A DNA stretch of 64,000 nucleotides from JADJXM01 sp937967285. Lineage in GTDB: Bacteria > Acidobacteriota > Blastocatellia > RBC074. The notes beneath the pieces are model-generated. The model ran no database searches. It had not been told where the DNA came from and saw only the letters and a list, made by a program, of their open reading frames with translations. Below are positions 28,792 through 45,584 of this stretch, one piece after another (the stretch's first letter is position 1; every line of letters begins with the position of its first letter). The position numbers and the translations under genes were made by a program. Location: the NCBI GenBank assembly GCA_050249535.1, contig JBFWQI010000024.1:27628-91627 (forward strand), written 5' to 3'.

Positions 28792-28823
28792 GGGCGAAAT
28801 GATGCCCCGGATAGCCGATCCTT

Positions 28824-29621
28824 TCAAGTCCTGATGAAGCTGATCGAGATGAAGACGAGGAAGATCAGAGAATAGATGATCTCGAGCACGCCGGCCCGCG
28901 TCAGGTTGACTGAAGTCACAGGCCTGATCAGCGCCATAAATGTGCGGGCGAGAACCGGGAGGAATGCCAGCAGGACGAAGACCGGCAGGTGTCTGGTCAG
29001 GAGCAGCCCGATCAGGCCGAGCAGCAGGAATGAATGATAGAGCGCGCATCCGAGCTGGATCCGCGGTTTCTGGTCCTGCTTGCGGGGATTGATCGAGACT
29101 ACGCGCATCCTGACATAGAAGACGCTGCTCGCGAAATAGAGCGCGCTCAATCCCCACAGCCAGAATGCGGTGACGTCGAATCTCCCGGTTGCGGCGTACC
29201 AGGCCGCGGGAGCCGTCAGCGTCAGGCCGGCGATCACCAGCAGTTCGTTCGCCAGGATGCGATCCTCGAACTGCGTCGCCTGCCTTCCGTTGAGCGCCAG
29301 CAGCAGCACGCCCGCCGCCGCCATTGGAATGAACAGGGTCAGTTCGTAGTAGAAGACCAGCGGGGCGCCGAAGAGCGCTGAGATTCCAAGATAGATCGCC
29401 AGCAGTTTCGCCGCCCTGTCCGCCTCGCGGCCCCGAGTCCGGGCACGCCACCAGATCAGCAGGGACTCTCTGGATATGAAAAATGCCGAGACCGATACCA
29501 GGAGCAGCAGAACCGGAAGGTTGATTTTCCCGGCGACCGCCGTCCCGAGAACGAACGGAACGTAGAGCATCGCCCATGCGCCGTGTTCCTTTGGAAGCAG
29601 TAATTTTGATCTAAGGCTCAT
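28824..29621 (-). CDS. YwiC-like family membrane protein
   Basis: 265 residues with about eight hydrophobic segments. The family hallmark LPKEHGAWAML occurs at residues 9-19, followed by VPFVLGTAV and a basic cytoplasmic loop. In Bacillus ywiC lies beside fnr and the nitrate reductase genes, and here too it sits next to a Crp/Fnr gene and nitrite-reduction genes, so the link to nitrogen-oxide respiration is conserved although its biochemical role is unknown. It begins 10 bp after the hemerythrin stop and ends 33 bp before the regulator. Confidence 0.87.
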   Translation of the reverse strand: MSLRSKLLLPKEHGAWAMLYVPFVLGTAVAGKINLPVLLLLVSVSAFFISRESLLIWWRARTRGREADRAAKLLAIYLGISALFGAPLVFYYELTLFIPMAAAGVLLLALNGRQATQFEDRILANELLVIAGLTLTAPAAWYAATGRFDVTAFWLWGLSALYFASSVFYVRMRVVSINPRKQDQKPRIQLGCALYHSFLLLGLIGLLLTRHLPVFVLLAFLPVLARTFMALIRPVTSVNLTRAGVLEIIYSLIFLVFISISFIRT

Positions 29622-29630
29622 CGTTTTTTG

Positions 29631-30152
29631 TTAAGGCTGTTCCGCAATCGGAATGGCTTTATTATTCAGAAGAAGCGAGTTAGCCGCCAGGCCCCTTGCG
29701 ATCAGGTCGGCGCGCTCGGGCTCACCGGTGACGCGATCCAGAGCCGGAAAGAGGATGTTTCTCTCCCGCTGATCGTGGTGCTGGCAGAGGTTTTTAAAGA
29801 CCGCCTCGTCGTCCAGCAGGGCGATCACTCCGCGCACCGCGTCGGGTGCGTCTTCGAGTTTCCCGGCAGCCACGGAGAATCTGTCGATAAATTCCATCAT
29901 CCGCCTGTGCTCGCCGGTGAAGAGTTCTGTCGGGCCGCCGGGGATAGCTCCGGCCCGTTCATAGACGGGCAGCAGAACCTCCTCCTCGTATCTCATATGT
30001 ACGACAAGCTCCGACCGGTATTCGGCCAGCCGGCGCTGCGCTCGATTGAAATCGAGTCCGAGCAGCGCCGCCTGATGCTCGAAAAAGAGTTCGTCGAGAG
30101 CCCGATGAACCTCGAGCAGGCGCTGAAACGTCAATTCACTCGTCACATTCAT
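29631..30152 (-). CDS. Hemerythrin-domain protein
   Basis: 173 residues, all-alpha, with the iron-binding histidine and glutamate pattern: EVHRALDELFFEHQ near 14-27, VHMRYEEEVLLPVY near 51-64, FTGEHRRMMEF and LCQHHDQRERNILFP near 125-139. It probably holds a non-heme di-iron site that binds oxygen or nitric oxide. First gene of the leftward operon with the YwiC-like and Crp/Fnr genes. The ATG has no ribosome site, and the predicted transcription start from the shared palindrome falls only a few bases before it, so a leaderless transcript is possible. Confidence 0.88.
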   Translation of the reverse strand: MNVTSELTFQRLLEVHRALDELFFEHQAALLGLDFNRAQRRLAEYRSELVVHMRYEEEVLLPVYERAGAIPGGPTELFTGEHRRMMEFIDRFSVAAGKLEDAPDAVRGVIALLDDEAVFKNLCQHHDQRERNILFPALDRVTGEPERADLIARGLAANSLLLNNKAIPIAEQP

Positions 30153-30190
30153 TTCATTCAGATCTAACCACTCGAAAAATTATTCCGCTA

Positions 30191-30231
30191 TGACTTAAGT
30201 CACATCCCTGATGTCGGTCATTAACTAGACT
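30191..30231 (+). promoter_or_regulatory. Fnr/Dnr-type palindrome with class II promoter for ric-nrfHA
   Basis: TGACTTAAGTCA (30191-30202) is a perfect palindrome matching the TTGAC-N4-GTCAA form of Crp/Fnr-family sites in ten core positions. A -10 candidate TAGACT (30226-30231) predicts a transcription start at about 30238, which is 41.5 bp from the palindrome centre, the classic class II activation spacing. The site also lies about 40 bp upstream of the divergent hemerythrin start, with a TTAGAT -10 candidate for that direction. Confidence 0.75.
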
Positions 30232-30293
30232 TTACCTTCGCGGCAGGCAATCCACAATGTCTGTATCCGGACAACAAAACGATGGAGGGGATT

Positions 30294-31052
30294 ATGAACA
30301 TCGGACCGACGAACACGGTAGCGGAACTGGCTCTGAACAATCCGGCATCGACGCGGGTTCTCGAGAAATACGGGATCGATTACTGTTGCGGCGGCAGGCG
30401 GCCGATTGGAGAAGCCTGCCGTGAAGCGGGGGTCGATTTCGACACCCTGGTTGGAATGATCGAGGCGGCTCCGGCGGGCGGCGCCGACTGGCGGCAGGAA
30501 CCTGTCTCGCGTCTGATCGATCACATCCTCGAAACCCATCACGTCTTCACGCGGTCTGAACTTGCGCGGATCACCGGACTGCTCGACAAGGTCTGCAATC
30601 GACATGGCGAAAATCATCCCGAACTGCTCAATCTGAGGGAGAGGTTTGAAGTCTTGCGCGGAGATCTGATCCCGCATATGCTCAAGGAAGAGCAGGTTCT
30701 TTTCCCGTATCTGAGACAACTCGAGCATGCGGTCGACACCGGCGCCCGTCCGCCGGAACCGTTCTTTATGACGGTCCGGAATCCGGTCAGGATGATGGAA
30801 CGGGAACACGATACGGCCGGCGATCTGCTGCGGGAACTGAGGGCGCTGACTCACGATTACACTCCCCCGGAGGACGCGTGCATGAGCTATAAAGCTCTGT
30901 TCAACGCGCTCAGCGATATCGAGGCCGATCTGCACAGACACATCCACCTTGAGAACAATGTCCTCTTTCCGCGAGCGGTCGAGATGGAGAGCAGCATTAA
31001 TCCGGACGAACGCACAGTCCCCGGAGGGTCCGGCGGCTGTTTCGGCGTCTGA
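30294..31052 (+). CDS. Iron-sulfur cluster repair di-iron protein (Ric; ScdA/YtfE family)
   Basis: 252 residues from ATG 30294, chosen because GGAGGGG lies just before it; an ATG four codons earlier overlaps that ribosome site. The N-terminal ScdA domain carries YGIDYCCGG (Cys31-Cys32). The hemerythrin-like domain has ligands in HILETHHVF, GENHPEL, LIPHMLKEEQVLFP, EREHD and HRHIHLENNVLFP. Ric proteins repair iron-sulfur clusters after nitric-oxide damage and give up iron. It is first in an operon with nrfH and nrfA (37 bp to nrfH), which makes sense because nitrite reduction generates nitric oxide. Confidence 0.95.
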   Translation: MNIGPTNTVAELALNNPASTRVLEKYGIDYCCGGRRPIGEACREAGVDFDTLVGMIEAAPAGGADWRQEPVSRLIDHILETHHVFTRSELARITGLLDKVCNRHGENHPELLNLRERFEVLRGDLIPHMLKEEQVLFPYLRQLEHAVDTGARPPEPFFMTVRNPVRMMEREHDTAGDLLRELRALTHDYTPPEDACMSYKALFNALSDIEADLHRHIHLENNVLFPRAVEMESSINPDERTVPGGSGGCFGV

Positions 31053-31088
31053 ACCGAACATGAACCTTATGAACAACAGGAAGAGCAG

Positions 31089-31538
<450 letters not shown>

Positions 31539-31576
31539 TCACGGAAAAAAGATCAGAGGGGAGAGATTTCTTCATC

Positions 31577-32980
<1,404 letters not shown>

Positions 32981-32985
32981 ACTAA

Positions 32986-33013
32986 CCGGGCGGCCGGATT
33001 CACGGTCGCCCGG
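32986..33013 (+). terminator. GC-rich hairpin between nrfA and the porin gene
   Basis: CCGGGCG (32986-32992) pairs with CGCCCGG (33007-33013), and the inner CCG/CGG of the loop can extend the stem. No T-run follows, so it could be an attenuator or an mRNA-stabilising stem rather than a true terminator. Confidence 0.5.
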
Positions 33014-33058
33014 CCTTCACATCACCTCTGATTGGATCTCAAACCACGGAGGGGAGTT

Positions 33059-34549
33059 ATGAATCCACAAATTCTCAAAAACTTCATATTCGCAATCACC
33101 CTTATCTTATTAATATCATCCTCGATTTCCGCCCAGACGACCGGGCAGGCTCCCAAACCGGCCCCGACGCCGGACGCGATCAGAATCGGTAAGGTTACCC
33201 TGAGCGGCAGCATCAGATTTCGCGCCGAGGGATGGGACTGGTTCGACACCAGCGCGGCCAACGACAACTACTGGTTCGGCGCCGCCCTGCTGAGAGTCGG
33301 GCTGAGCCAGTCGACAGAAAAGTTCGACTGGCAGGTCGAGGGCGCGTTCCCGCTGCTGATGGGTCTGCCCGATGACGCGATCGCGCCGGGCGCGCAGGGG
33401 CAGCTCGGCCTCGGCGGCACCTACTACGCCGTCAACCGCAACCAGGACGCCTCAGCTTTCATCAAACAGGCGTTCGTCAGGATCAAGGGGATCGCCGGCG
33501 ACAAGCCGAGCACGCTCAGAATCGGCCGCTTCGATTTCAACGACGGGACTGAGATGGCTCCGGCGGATGCGTCCCTGGCCCTGATCAAACGCGATCACAT
33601 CTCGCAGCGGCTGATCGGGACATTCAGTTTTACGCACGTCGGCAGGAGCTTCGACGGGATCCACTACTCACGCACCGCGAATGGCGCCAACTTCACATTC
33701 GTCGGCGCGCGTCCGACCGAGGGCGTCTTCCAGCTCCGAGGCTGGAACCAGCTCGACGTCGATTTCTATTACGGAGCTTATACCCGGTCCTTCAAGACGA
33801 AATCATCGGAATCCGACCTGCGGTTCTTCGCCATCCACTATCACGACGGGCGGGGAGCCCTCAAGACGGACAACCGCCCGCTCGCCGCGCGCGCCGCTGA
33901 CCGTGAGAACATCCGCGTCAATACTTTCGGTGGACATTACATCGGGGTGAAGAAAGCCGGAGACGGGAAGTTCGACTTGCTGCTCTGGGGGGCGGGCCAG
34001 TTCGGCAGTTGGGGCGTTCTTGACCATCGCGCCGGAGCCGTCGCTCTCGAGGCCGGCTACCAGTTCGATGTTCCGGCAAAACCATGGATCCGCGCCGGCT
34101 ATTTCCGCGGCTCGGGTGACGGAGATCCGGCGGACGGTCGTCATGGAGCCTTCTTCCAGAACCTTCCGACGCCGCGAATCTACGCTCGCATGCCCTTCTA
34201 CGATCTCGTCAACAACGAAGATACCTTCATCCAGCTGCGCCTCAAGCCGCATGCTCGCGTCGCGCTTCGCTCAGACGTGCGTTATCTCAGGCTGAGCAGC
34301 GATCGCGATCTGTGGTATCTCGGAGGGGGAGCTTTTCAGCAGGGATCGTTCGGATATATCGGACGGCCTTCAAATGGGCAGAAGACCCTCGGCGCCATGG
34401 CCGATTTCAGTTTCGACCTGACGATCACGCCGAAGACCGCCTTCACCTTCTATATCGCAGGCGTCCGCGGCGGCAAGGTCGTCGACAGAATCTATCCCGA
34501 GGGTCGAGTAGGCAGGTTTGCATATTTCGAGCTCACGCGGCGATTCTGA
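33059..34549 (+). CDS. Alginate-export-type outer membrane porin
   Basis: 496 residues from ATG 33059, directly after GGAGGGGAG. It has a signal peptide (to about residue 26, ISAQ), a Pro-rich spacer and then an 18-stranded-barrel-like sequence of alternating hydrophobic residues, with SGSIRFRAEGWDWF at the start and GRFAYFELTRRF ending in aromatic Phe as outer-membrane barrels do. It resembles the AlgE alginate export family. It follows nrfA by 78 bp on the same strand, so it may be a nitrite or anion porin of this operon; the family name does not imply alginate here. Confidence 0.82.
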   Translation: MNPQILKNFIFAITLILLISSSISAQTTGQAPKPAPTPDAIRIGKVTLSGSIRFRAEGWDWFDTSAANDNYWFGAALLRVGLSQSTEKFDWQVEGAFPLLMGLPDDAIAPGAQGQLGLGGTYYAVNRNQDASAFIKQAFVRIKGIAGDKPSTLRIGRFDFNDGTEMAPADASLALIKRDHISQRLIGTFSFTHVGRSFDGIHYSRTANGANFTFVGARPTEGVFQLRGWNQLDVDFYYGAYTRSFKTKSSESDLRFFAIHYHDGRGALKTDNRPLAARAADRENIRVNTFGGHYIGVKKAGDGKFDLLLWGAGQFGSWGVLDHRAGAVALEAGYQFDVPAKPWIRAGYFRGSGDGDPADGRHGAFFQNLPTPRIYARMPFYDLVNNEDTFIQLRLKPHARVALRSDVRYLRLSSDRDLWYLGGGAFQQGSFGYIGRPSNGQKTLGAMADFSFDLTITPKTAFTFYIAGVRGGKVVDRIYPEGRVGRFAYFELTRRF

Positions 34550-34567
34550 CAGCAGCAGTCGAAGCAG

Positions 34568-34665
34568 AAAAGATCATCCACGAAGAACACGAAGGAAACA
34601 CAAAGGATAAGAAAAACTCGATGAATCCTTTGTGTCCTCTTCGTGTCCTTCGTGGATGATTTTTT
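34568..34665. repeat. Inverted repeat with CACGAAG motifs between convergent genes
   Basis: Arms 34568-34608 and 34625-34665 contain ATCATCCACGAAG...CACAAAGGAT and its near-perfect complement, with a 16-base loop and a T-run in both directions. It lies between the porin and DUF1501 gene ends and should work as a bidirectional terminator. The CACGAAGAACACGAAG style is that of dispersed repeats known from several phyla. Confidence 0.9.
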
Positions 34666-34676
34666 TTCTGTTACTC

Positions 34677-36179
<1,503 letters not shown>

Positions 36180-36214
36180 TTTCTGATTACCTCCCGGATC
36201 TTCTCCGTTGCCGG

Positions 36215-38281
<2,067 letters not shown>

Positions 38282-38593
38282 ACGATCCTCCGATTAACTG
38301 CAAAAATATCGATAAAACGGGGTAGGGGACGCCCAATGTCTTTAGCTCACTGGGGCCGACAGCCCGATCTTGACATAATCCGCTCATGAATATGCACGGT
38401 CCAAACCTTTCCGACCGTTTAATCGAGCTCGTCGGTTAGACATCCAGGTGGGTGGATTGGTCTAACTTTATTTTCGGAAACGGATGATACCACAGCTTTT
38501 TTATCCTTCAATCTGTTTTCTTATCAATTAATATATGAGAAATTTCATCCCGGGACGGGAAGAGAGCGTATTTTTTCAAGGGAGAGATGCCGT
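38282..38593. other. Intergenic region between divergent genes, 312 bp
   Basis: An AT-rich stretch. TTGACA at 38370-38375 is a perfect -35 but its best -10 (TATGCA, 38391) is only 15 bp away, so I do not call a promoter. GGGAGAGATG before 38594 is the ribosome site of the aldolase gene. No gene or RNA recognised. Confidence 0.5.
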
Positions 38594-39390
38594 ATGGAGA
38601 ATCGCGAGATGGGCGATTACATGATCGCGCCCAACAGACCATTTAAATTTCCGCAGCCGCCGACCTTCGGCAGCGTCGAGGAGGAGCGGCTCCATCGCAA
38701 GCAGCGGCTTGCGGCAGCCTTCAGGCTCTTCGCGAAGTTCGGCTTCGACGAGGGGGTGGCCGGCCATATCACCGCGAGAGATCCCGAAAAGATCGACCAT
38801 TTCTGGGTCAATCCGTTCGGAATGGACTTCAGTCAGATCAGGGTTTCGGACCTGATTCTGGTCAACGACAGGGGCGAGGTGGTCGAGGGTGAACATCCGG
38901 TCAATGCCGCCGCCTTTGCCATCCATTCGTCGGTCCACTCCGCCAGACCGGATGTGGTCGCCGCGGCTCACGCCCATTCGATGTACGGCAAGGCCTGGTC
39001 GGCGCTCGGGCGCACACTCGACCCGATCACGCAGGATGCCTGCGCCTTCTATGACGACCACGGCGTCTTCGACGACTACACCGGAGTCGTCTTCGACCCA
39101 GCCGAGGGGCAGCGAATCGCCGCCGCGCTCGGCACGGGCAAGGCAGCCATCCTCCGCAACCACGGCCTGCTGACCGTCGGCAAATCGGTCGACGAGGCGG
39201 CCTGGTGGTTCATCACTATGGAACGCAGCTGTCAGGCCCAACTGCTGGCCGAGGCCGCCGGCGAACCTCACCTGATCAGCCCCGAAAACGCCAAACTGAC
39301 CTCGCAGCAGGTCGGTTCCAACCTCGCCGGATGGTTCCAGTTCCAGCCGCTATGGGACCGGATTACGCGCGAACAGCCGGAGCTGTTTGA

Positions 39391-39394
<4 letters not shown>
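38594..39394 (+). CDS. Class II aldolase/adducin family protein
   Basis: 266 residues. Zinc-binding histidines lie in AAHAHSMYG near 127-135 and RNHGLLTVG near 188-196, with GVAGHITARDP near 52-62 in the substrate loop. Members split or epimerise phosphorylated sugars such as fuculose or ribulose phosphate, or act as adducin-like decarboxylases. The long N-terminus and length of 266 are closer to the adducin-like group than to classical FucA (about 215). It is a single gene, followed directly by a heptamer array that contributes its TAG stop. Confidence 0.88.
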
Positions 39395-40772
<1,378 letters not shown>

Positions 40773-40775
40773 GGG

Positions 40776-40886
<111 letters not shown>

Positions 40887-40888
40887 GA

Positions 40889-42283
<1,395 letters not shown>

Positions 42284-42313
42284 CAGTACGAATTAACAGT
42301 GATTCGCGTTCCG

Positions 42314-43522
42314 TCATTCATAATGCAGTGCTTCGACGGGAGTCACTTTGGTCGCCAGTCGGCTCGGATAGATCCCCGAGATCAACGCCAGAATGAATAT
42401 GACGAGCGCTGAAATGACGATCGCCCGGATGAATATCATCGGATCGACGAATCCCAACAGATCGAGGAGCGGGAACTGGATGACCACCAGAGTTCCGATC
42501 GCCACTCCGAATCCGGCGATGATCAGCACCTCTCCGATAATCTGCCGGTAGATGCGCTGTCTGGTCGCGCCTTTGGCTCTTCTCAGTCCGATCTCCTTTG
42601 TTCGTTGCGTGACGTTCAGCCAGAGAACACCGGTCAGCCCGAGCGCAACCATGAGCAGCAGAAAGCCCGCCACCATCCCGAAGGCAGCCATCGGCACAAG
42701 GTATTCCTGAAGATTCTGTGTCCGCCTGTCGGTCAGCGGTTTGATCTCGAGCGAGAGATCGCGCGCTTCCGCCTGCAAACGTCTGAGCAGCGTCTCCTCG
42801 AAGTCCGCCGTCGTGCCGGGCCTGACCTTCGCGACGATCGTCAGCGGCAGCATCTCGCCGACGTGCTGCAGATCATGGCGATAGAACATATAGCCGCGGT
42901 TTTCGGAGAATTCGCCCCGATTACGAAAGTCCTCGAACACTCCGATGACCCGGGCCTCCTTCGGATTCCGATTTCCGGGCTCGGGCTCGGCGACGTTCCT
43001 GCCGATCGGGTCCTCGTCGCCGAAGAGGCCTTCGGCCACGGCCCGGCTGATGACTACCGGCAGGTAATTGGTGATGCCGTCGTCCTCTCGACTGAACCAC
43101 CGGCCTCTGATGATCTTCAAACCGAAGAGGTCCTTCAGTTCATCGGTTGCGACGTTGAGGCCGATGTCGAGGTTCCGCCCGTCCCGTGTCTTGCGTCCGG
43201 TCGTCCAGTCCGCACTTCCATACGGAGCGCTCCACATGGCGGCTGCCGTTTCGACCTCGCTGAACTCACGCGTCGCCGCTGTCATCGCTCTCAGCGAGGC
43301 GAGCAGCTTCTCATGGTCTTCGCCTGAATCCTGCGATGCCTGAACCTTTATCGCCCAGATATTTTCGTATTTGAATCCGAGCGGCCTCCGATAATTGTCG
43401 TACGCATAGACAGACATGAAGATGACGGCGAAGACCACGATGAACGAGAAGAAGATCTCGATCATGATCAGGAAATTGACCTTCTTGCGATTCCAGACCA
43501 GTTTGAGCAGATGCCTGATCAT
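42314..43522 (-). CDS. FtsX-like ABC transporter permease (MacB-type)
   Basis: 402 residues: one N-terminal helix (VNFLIMIEIFFSFIVVFAVIF is its core, trimmed to IEIFFSFIVVFAV), a periplasmic MacB_PCD-type domain (about 45-270) and three C-terminal helices in the FtsX domain near 280-395. The C-terminus ends in PVEALHYE, the usual PVxALRxE tail. It probably forms a heterodimeric permease with the product of the preceding gene, which it overlaps by 4 bp (ATGA). These mechanotransmission transporters act from the periplasm on lipids, drugs or peptides. Confidence 0.93.
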   Translation of the reverse strand: MIRHLLKLVWNRKKVNFLIMIEIFFSFIVVFAVIFMSVYAYDNYRRPLGFKYENIWAIKVQASQDSGEDHEKLLASLRAMTAATREFSEVETAAAMWSAPYGSADWTTGRKTRDGRNLDIGLNVATDELKDLFGLKIIRGRWFSREDDGITNYLPVVISRAVAEGLFGDEDPIGRNVAEPEPGNRNPKEARVIGVFEDFRNRGEFSENRGYMFYRHDLQHVGEMLPLTIVAKVRPGTTADFEETLLRRLQAEARDLSLEIKPLTDRRTQNLQEYLVPMAAFGMVAGFLLLMVALGLTGVLWLNVTQRTKEIGLRRAKGATRQRIYRQIIGEVLIIAGFGVAIGTLVVIQFPLLDLLGFVDPMIFIRAIVISALVIFILALISGIYPSRLATKVTPVEALHYE

Positions 43523-44781
43523 CTTACACCTCCTGAAACGGCGCCCCGCAGCGCCTCGACCGGATGCAGCCGGGACATCCGCCAGGCCGGATAGACTCCC
43601 GACAGCAGGCCGAAAAATATCGCCAGCGCCAGACCGTAGAGAAATACGCGGTAGTTGAGCTGGAACGACGAATAGGGGAAGAAATCGGTCCTGGCTATGG
43701 CGTCGAGCGCGAGCTGCGAGAGGAAGAGGCCGATCGCTCCGCCGATCAGCGTCAGCAGAATGTTCTCGATGATGAACTGACCGACCAGCGTCCAGGATGA
43801 AGCGCCGAAAGACTTGCGGACGCCGATCTCGCCGGCCCGCTCCATGATCCGGCTGACGTTGATGTTGATCAGATTCACGGTCGGCAGCAGCATAAACAGA
43901 ATCATCGCGCCGACGATCAATGCGATCGCCCGATACGGCCTGCTCTCGTCATGCGATCGCGTACGGGTCAGTTCACGCGACGCCCGCTCGAAATACGTTT
44001 CGGCGTGCCCGTATATCTGATTCCATTTTTTGGGGTCGGGGAATTCAACCTGCTTCAGGCGGACCTGCACTTCCTGCCTGATTGCCGGGAAGTCCGCCGA
44101 AGACCGCGCCAGAAACAGCGCGATGAACTTTCCCATCAACTGATCGCGCCACGCGGCGGTCTTGAAGGTGTTGATCGGTACCCAGATGTCGGCGAACGAA
44201 AGCTGCCGCAGAAACGGAACGTTTTCGACGACCCCGACGACGCGAAATCTCTGCCCGTCTATCTCGAGCATTCTGCCGACCGCGGACTGCTCGCCGAAGA
44301 ATTTGCGATTCGTCGCCTGATTGATGACGGCGACCGGATTCGCGTTACTGTCGTCATCCTCCGTGAACGGACGTCCTTCGATGAAGCGAAAGTCCATGAT
44401 CTTCCAGAACTGCCCGTCGGTCCGTCTGAGATACGAACCGATCTTCTCGCCCTGATGATAGCTGTACGTCAGTTCCGGCTCGGTGGTCAGCGACATCAAT
44501 TCGACGGCGGGGAGATTCCGGAAGTGCCTGTCGAAGAGCTTGTACCCTCCGGGGCTGCTCCACGTGCAGTCCCCGGAGGGGCATTTCATCTCGAGATGAA
44601 ATATCCCCAGCGTCCGATCGAGCCTTGTCTCGGGCGATGCGGGGGCGAAGATCGAATCGAGGAACGAGACCCCGATCATCAGGATGACCAGCGTGAAGCT
44701 GATGGCGAAAAGGCTGATGAAGGTGAAGAATTTCCTCCGCAGCAGCACCTTGACGGCGATTTTAAGGTAGCTTGTCAGCAT
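43519..44781 (-). CDS. FtsX-like ABC transporter permease (MacB-type)
   Basis: 420 residues with the same layout as its neighbour: N-terminal helix in FFTFISLFAISFTLVILMIG, a periplasmic domain of about 230 residues and three late helices, with GEIGVRKSFGAS in the FtsX loop and a PVEALRGAVSG end. The periplasmic domain has Cys in MKCPSGDCTW, possibly a disulfide loop. It begins 21 bp after the ATPase gene. The two permeases are paralogous, suggesting a heterodimer. Confidence 0.93.
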   Translation of the reverse strand: MLTSYLKIAVKVLLRRKFFTFISLFAISFTLVILMIGVSFLDSIFAPASPETRLDRTLGIFHLEMKCPSGDCTWSSPGGYKLFDRHFRNLPAVELMSLTTEPELTYSYHQGEKIGSYLRRTDGQFWKIMDFRFIEGRPFTEDDDSNANPVAVINQATNRKFFGEQSAVGRMLEIDGQRFRVVGVVENVPFLRQLSFADIWVPINTFKTAAWRDQLMGKFIALFLARSSADFPAIRQEVQVRLKQVEFPDPKKWNQIYGHAETYFERASRELTRTRSHDESRPYRAIALIVGAMILFMLLPTVNLININVSRIMERAGEIGVRKSFGASSWTLVGQFIIENILLTLIGGAIGLFLSQLALDAIARTDFFPYSSFQLNYRVFLYGLALAIFFGLLSGVYPAWRMSRLHPVEALRGAVSGGVR

Positions 44782-44801
44782 GGTGTAGATCCTTTCCGAC
44801 C

Positions 44802-45470
44802 TCAGTTGACCTGTCGGCCGTCGAAGAGCCTGTGGATGCGCTCGGTCTTTTCCGCCTGTCGAGGATCATGCGTGACCATGATGATCGTCGTTTGCGACAG
44901 TTCGTTGAGCCCTCTGAGCAGGTCGATGATCTCGTCTCCCATCTGCGAGTCGAGGTTGCCGGTCGGTTCGTCGGCCAGCAGGATGCGCGGTTTTCCGACG
45001 ATTGCGCGGGCGATGGCGACACGCTGCTGCTGTCCGCCAGAAAGCTGGGAAGGGAAGTGCCGGATGCGCGAACTCAACCCAACCAGATCGAGCGCTTCTT
45101 TCGCCATGCGCCGGCGCTCGGCCCCTGTGATGCTGCGCCTGTAGAGGAGCGGGATTTCGACGTTGTCGATCACGCTCAGGTCGTTGATCAGGTGAAACGT
45201 CTGAAAAATGAAGCCTATCTCCTCGTTTCTCACTCTTGACAGGTTGCGATCGCTGTATGAGTCGATCATCCGCCCGTTGATCGTGACCTTTCCGCTCGAC
45301 GGAACATCGAGCAGGCCGATGATATTGAGCAGCGTGCTCTTGCCCGATCCCGACGGTCCCATGATCGAGACGAACTCGCCCTTCCCGATCGCCAGATTGA
45401 CGTTCGACAGAGCGACCGTCTCGATCCGGTCGGTGCGGTATATTTTCTCGACTTCATCGAGCCTGATCAT
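44802..45470 (-). CDS. MacB/LolD-type ABC transporter ATPase
   Basis: 222 residues from ATG 45470, chosen because AGGAGAG precedes it and the family start MIRLDEVEKIYR follows; an upstream in-frame ATG would add 30 atypical residues. Walker A is GPSGSGKSTLLN, the ABC signature LSGGQQQRVAIARA, Walker B ILLADEPTGNLD and the H-loop VTHDP. It energises the two downstream permeases. Confidence 0.95.
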   Translation of the reverse strand: MIRLDEVEKIYRTDRIETVALSNVNLAIGKGEFVSIMGPSGSGKSTLLNIIGLLDVPSSGKVTINGRMIDSYSDRNLSRVRNEEIGFIFQTFHLINDLSVIDNVEIPLLYRRSITGAERRRMAKEALDLVGLSSRIRHFPSQLSGGQQQRVAIARAIVGKPRILLADEPTGNLDSQMGDEIIDLLRGLNELSQTTIIMVTHDPRQAEKTERIHRLFDGRQVN

Positions 45471-45584
45471 CGTCTCTCCTGCCTGCTCAGGCATTGACGT
45501 ATGTGATACGGCGGCGGTTGTTGCTGTCATGGTCATAGTCTCCGGTGTCTGTCTTTCCATCCTTACAAGTTTCGTTCAATCCGG

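Noticed and set aside
28792..29577. N-terminal extension of the Crp/Fnr frame to nearly 500 residues
   Set aside because: The extension overlaps the YwiC-like gene in another frame and lacks family similarity; the GTG at 28791 gives the normal regulator length.
38370..38396. TTGACA promoter for the class II aldolase
   Set aside because: The best -10 partner is only 15 bp away and the gene starts 200 bp further on.
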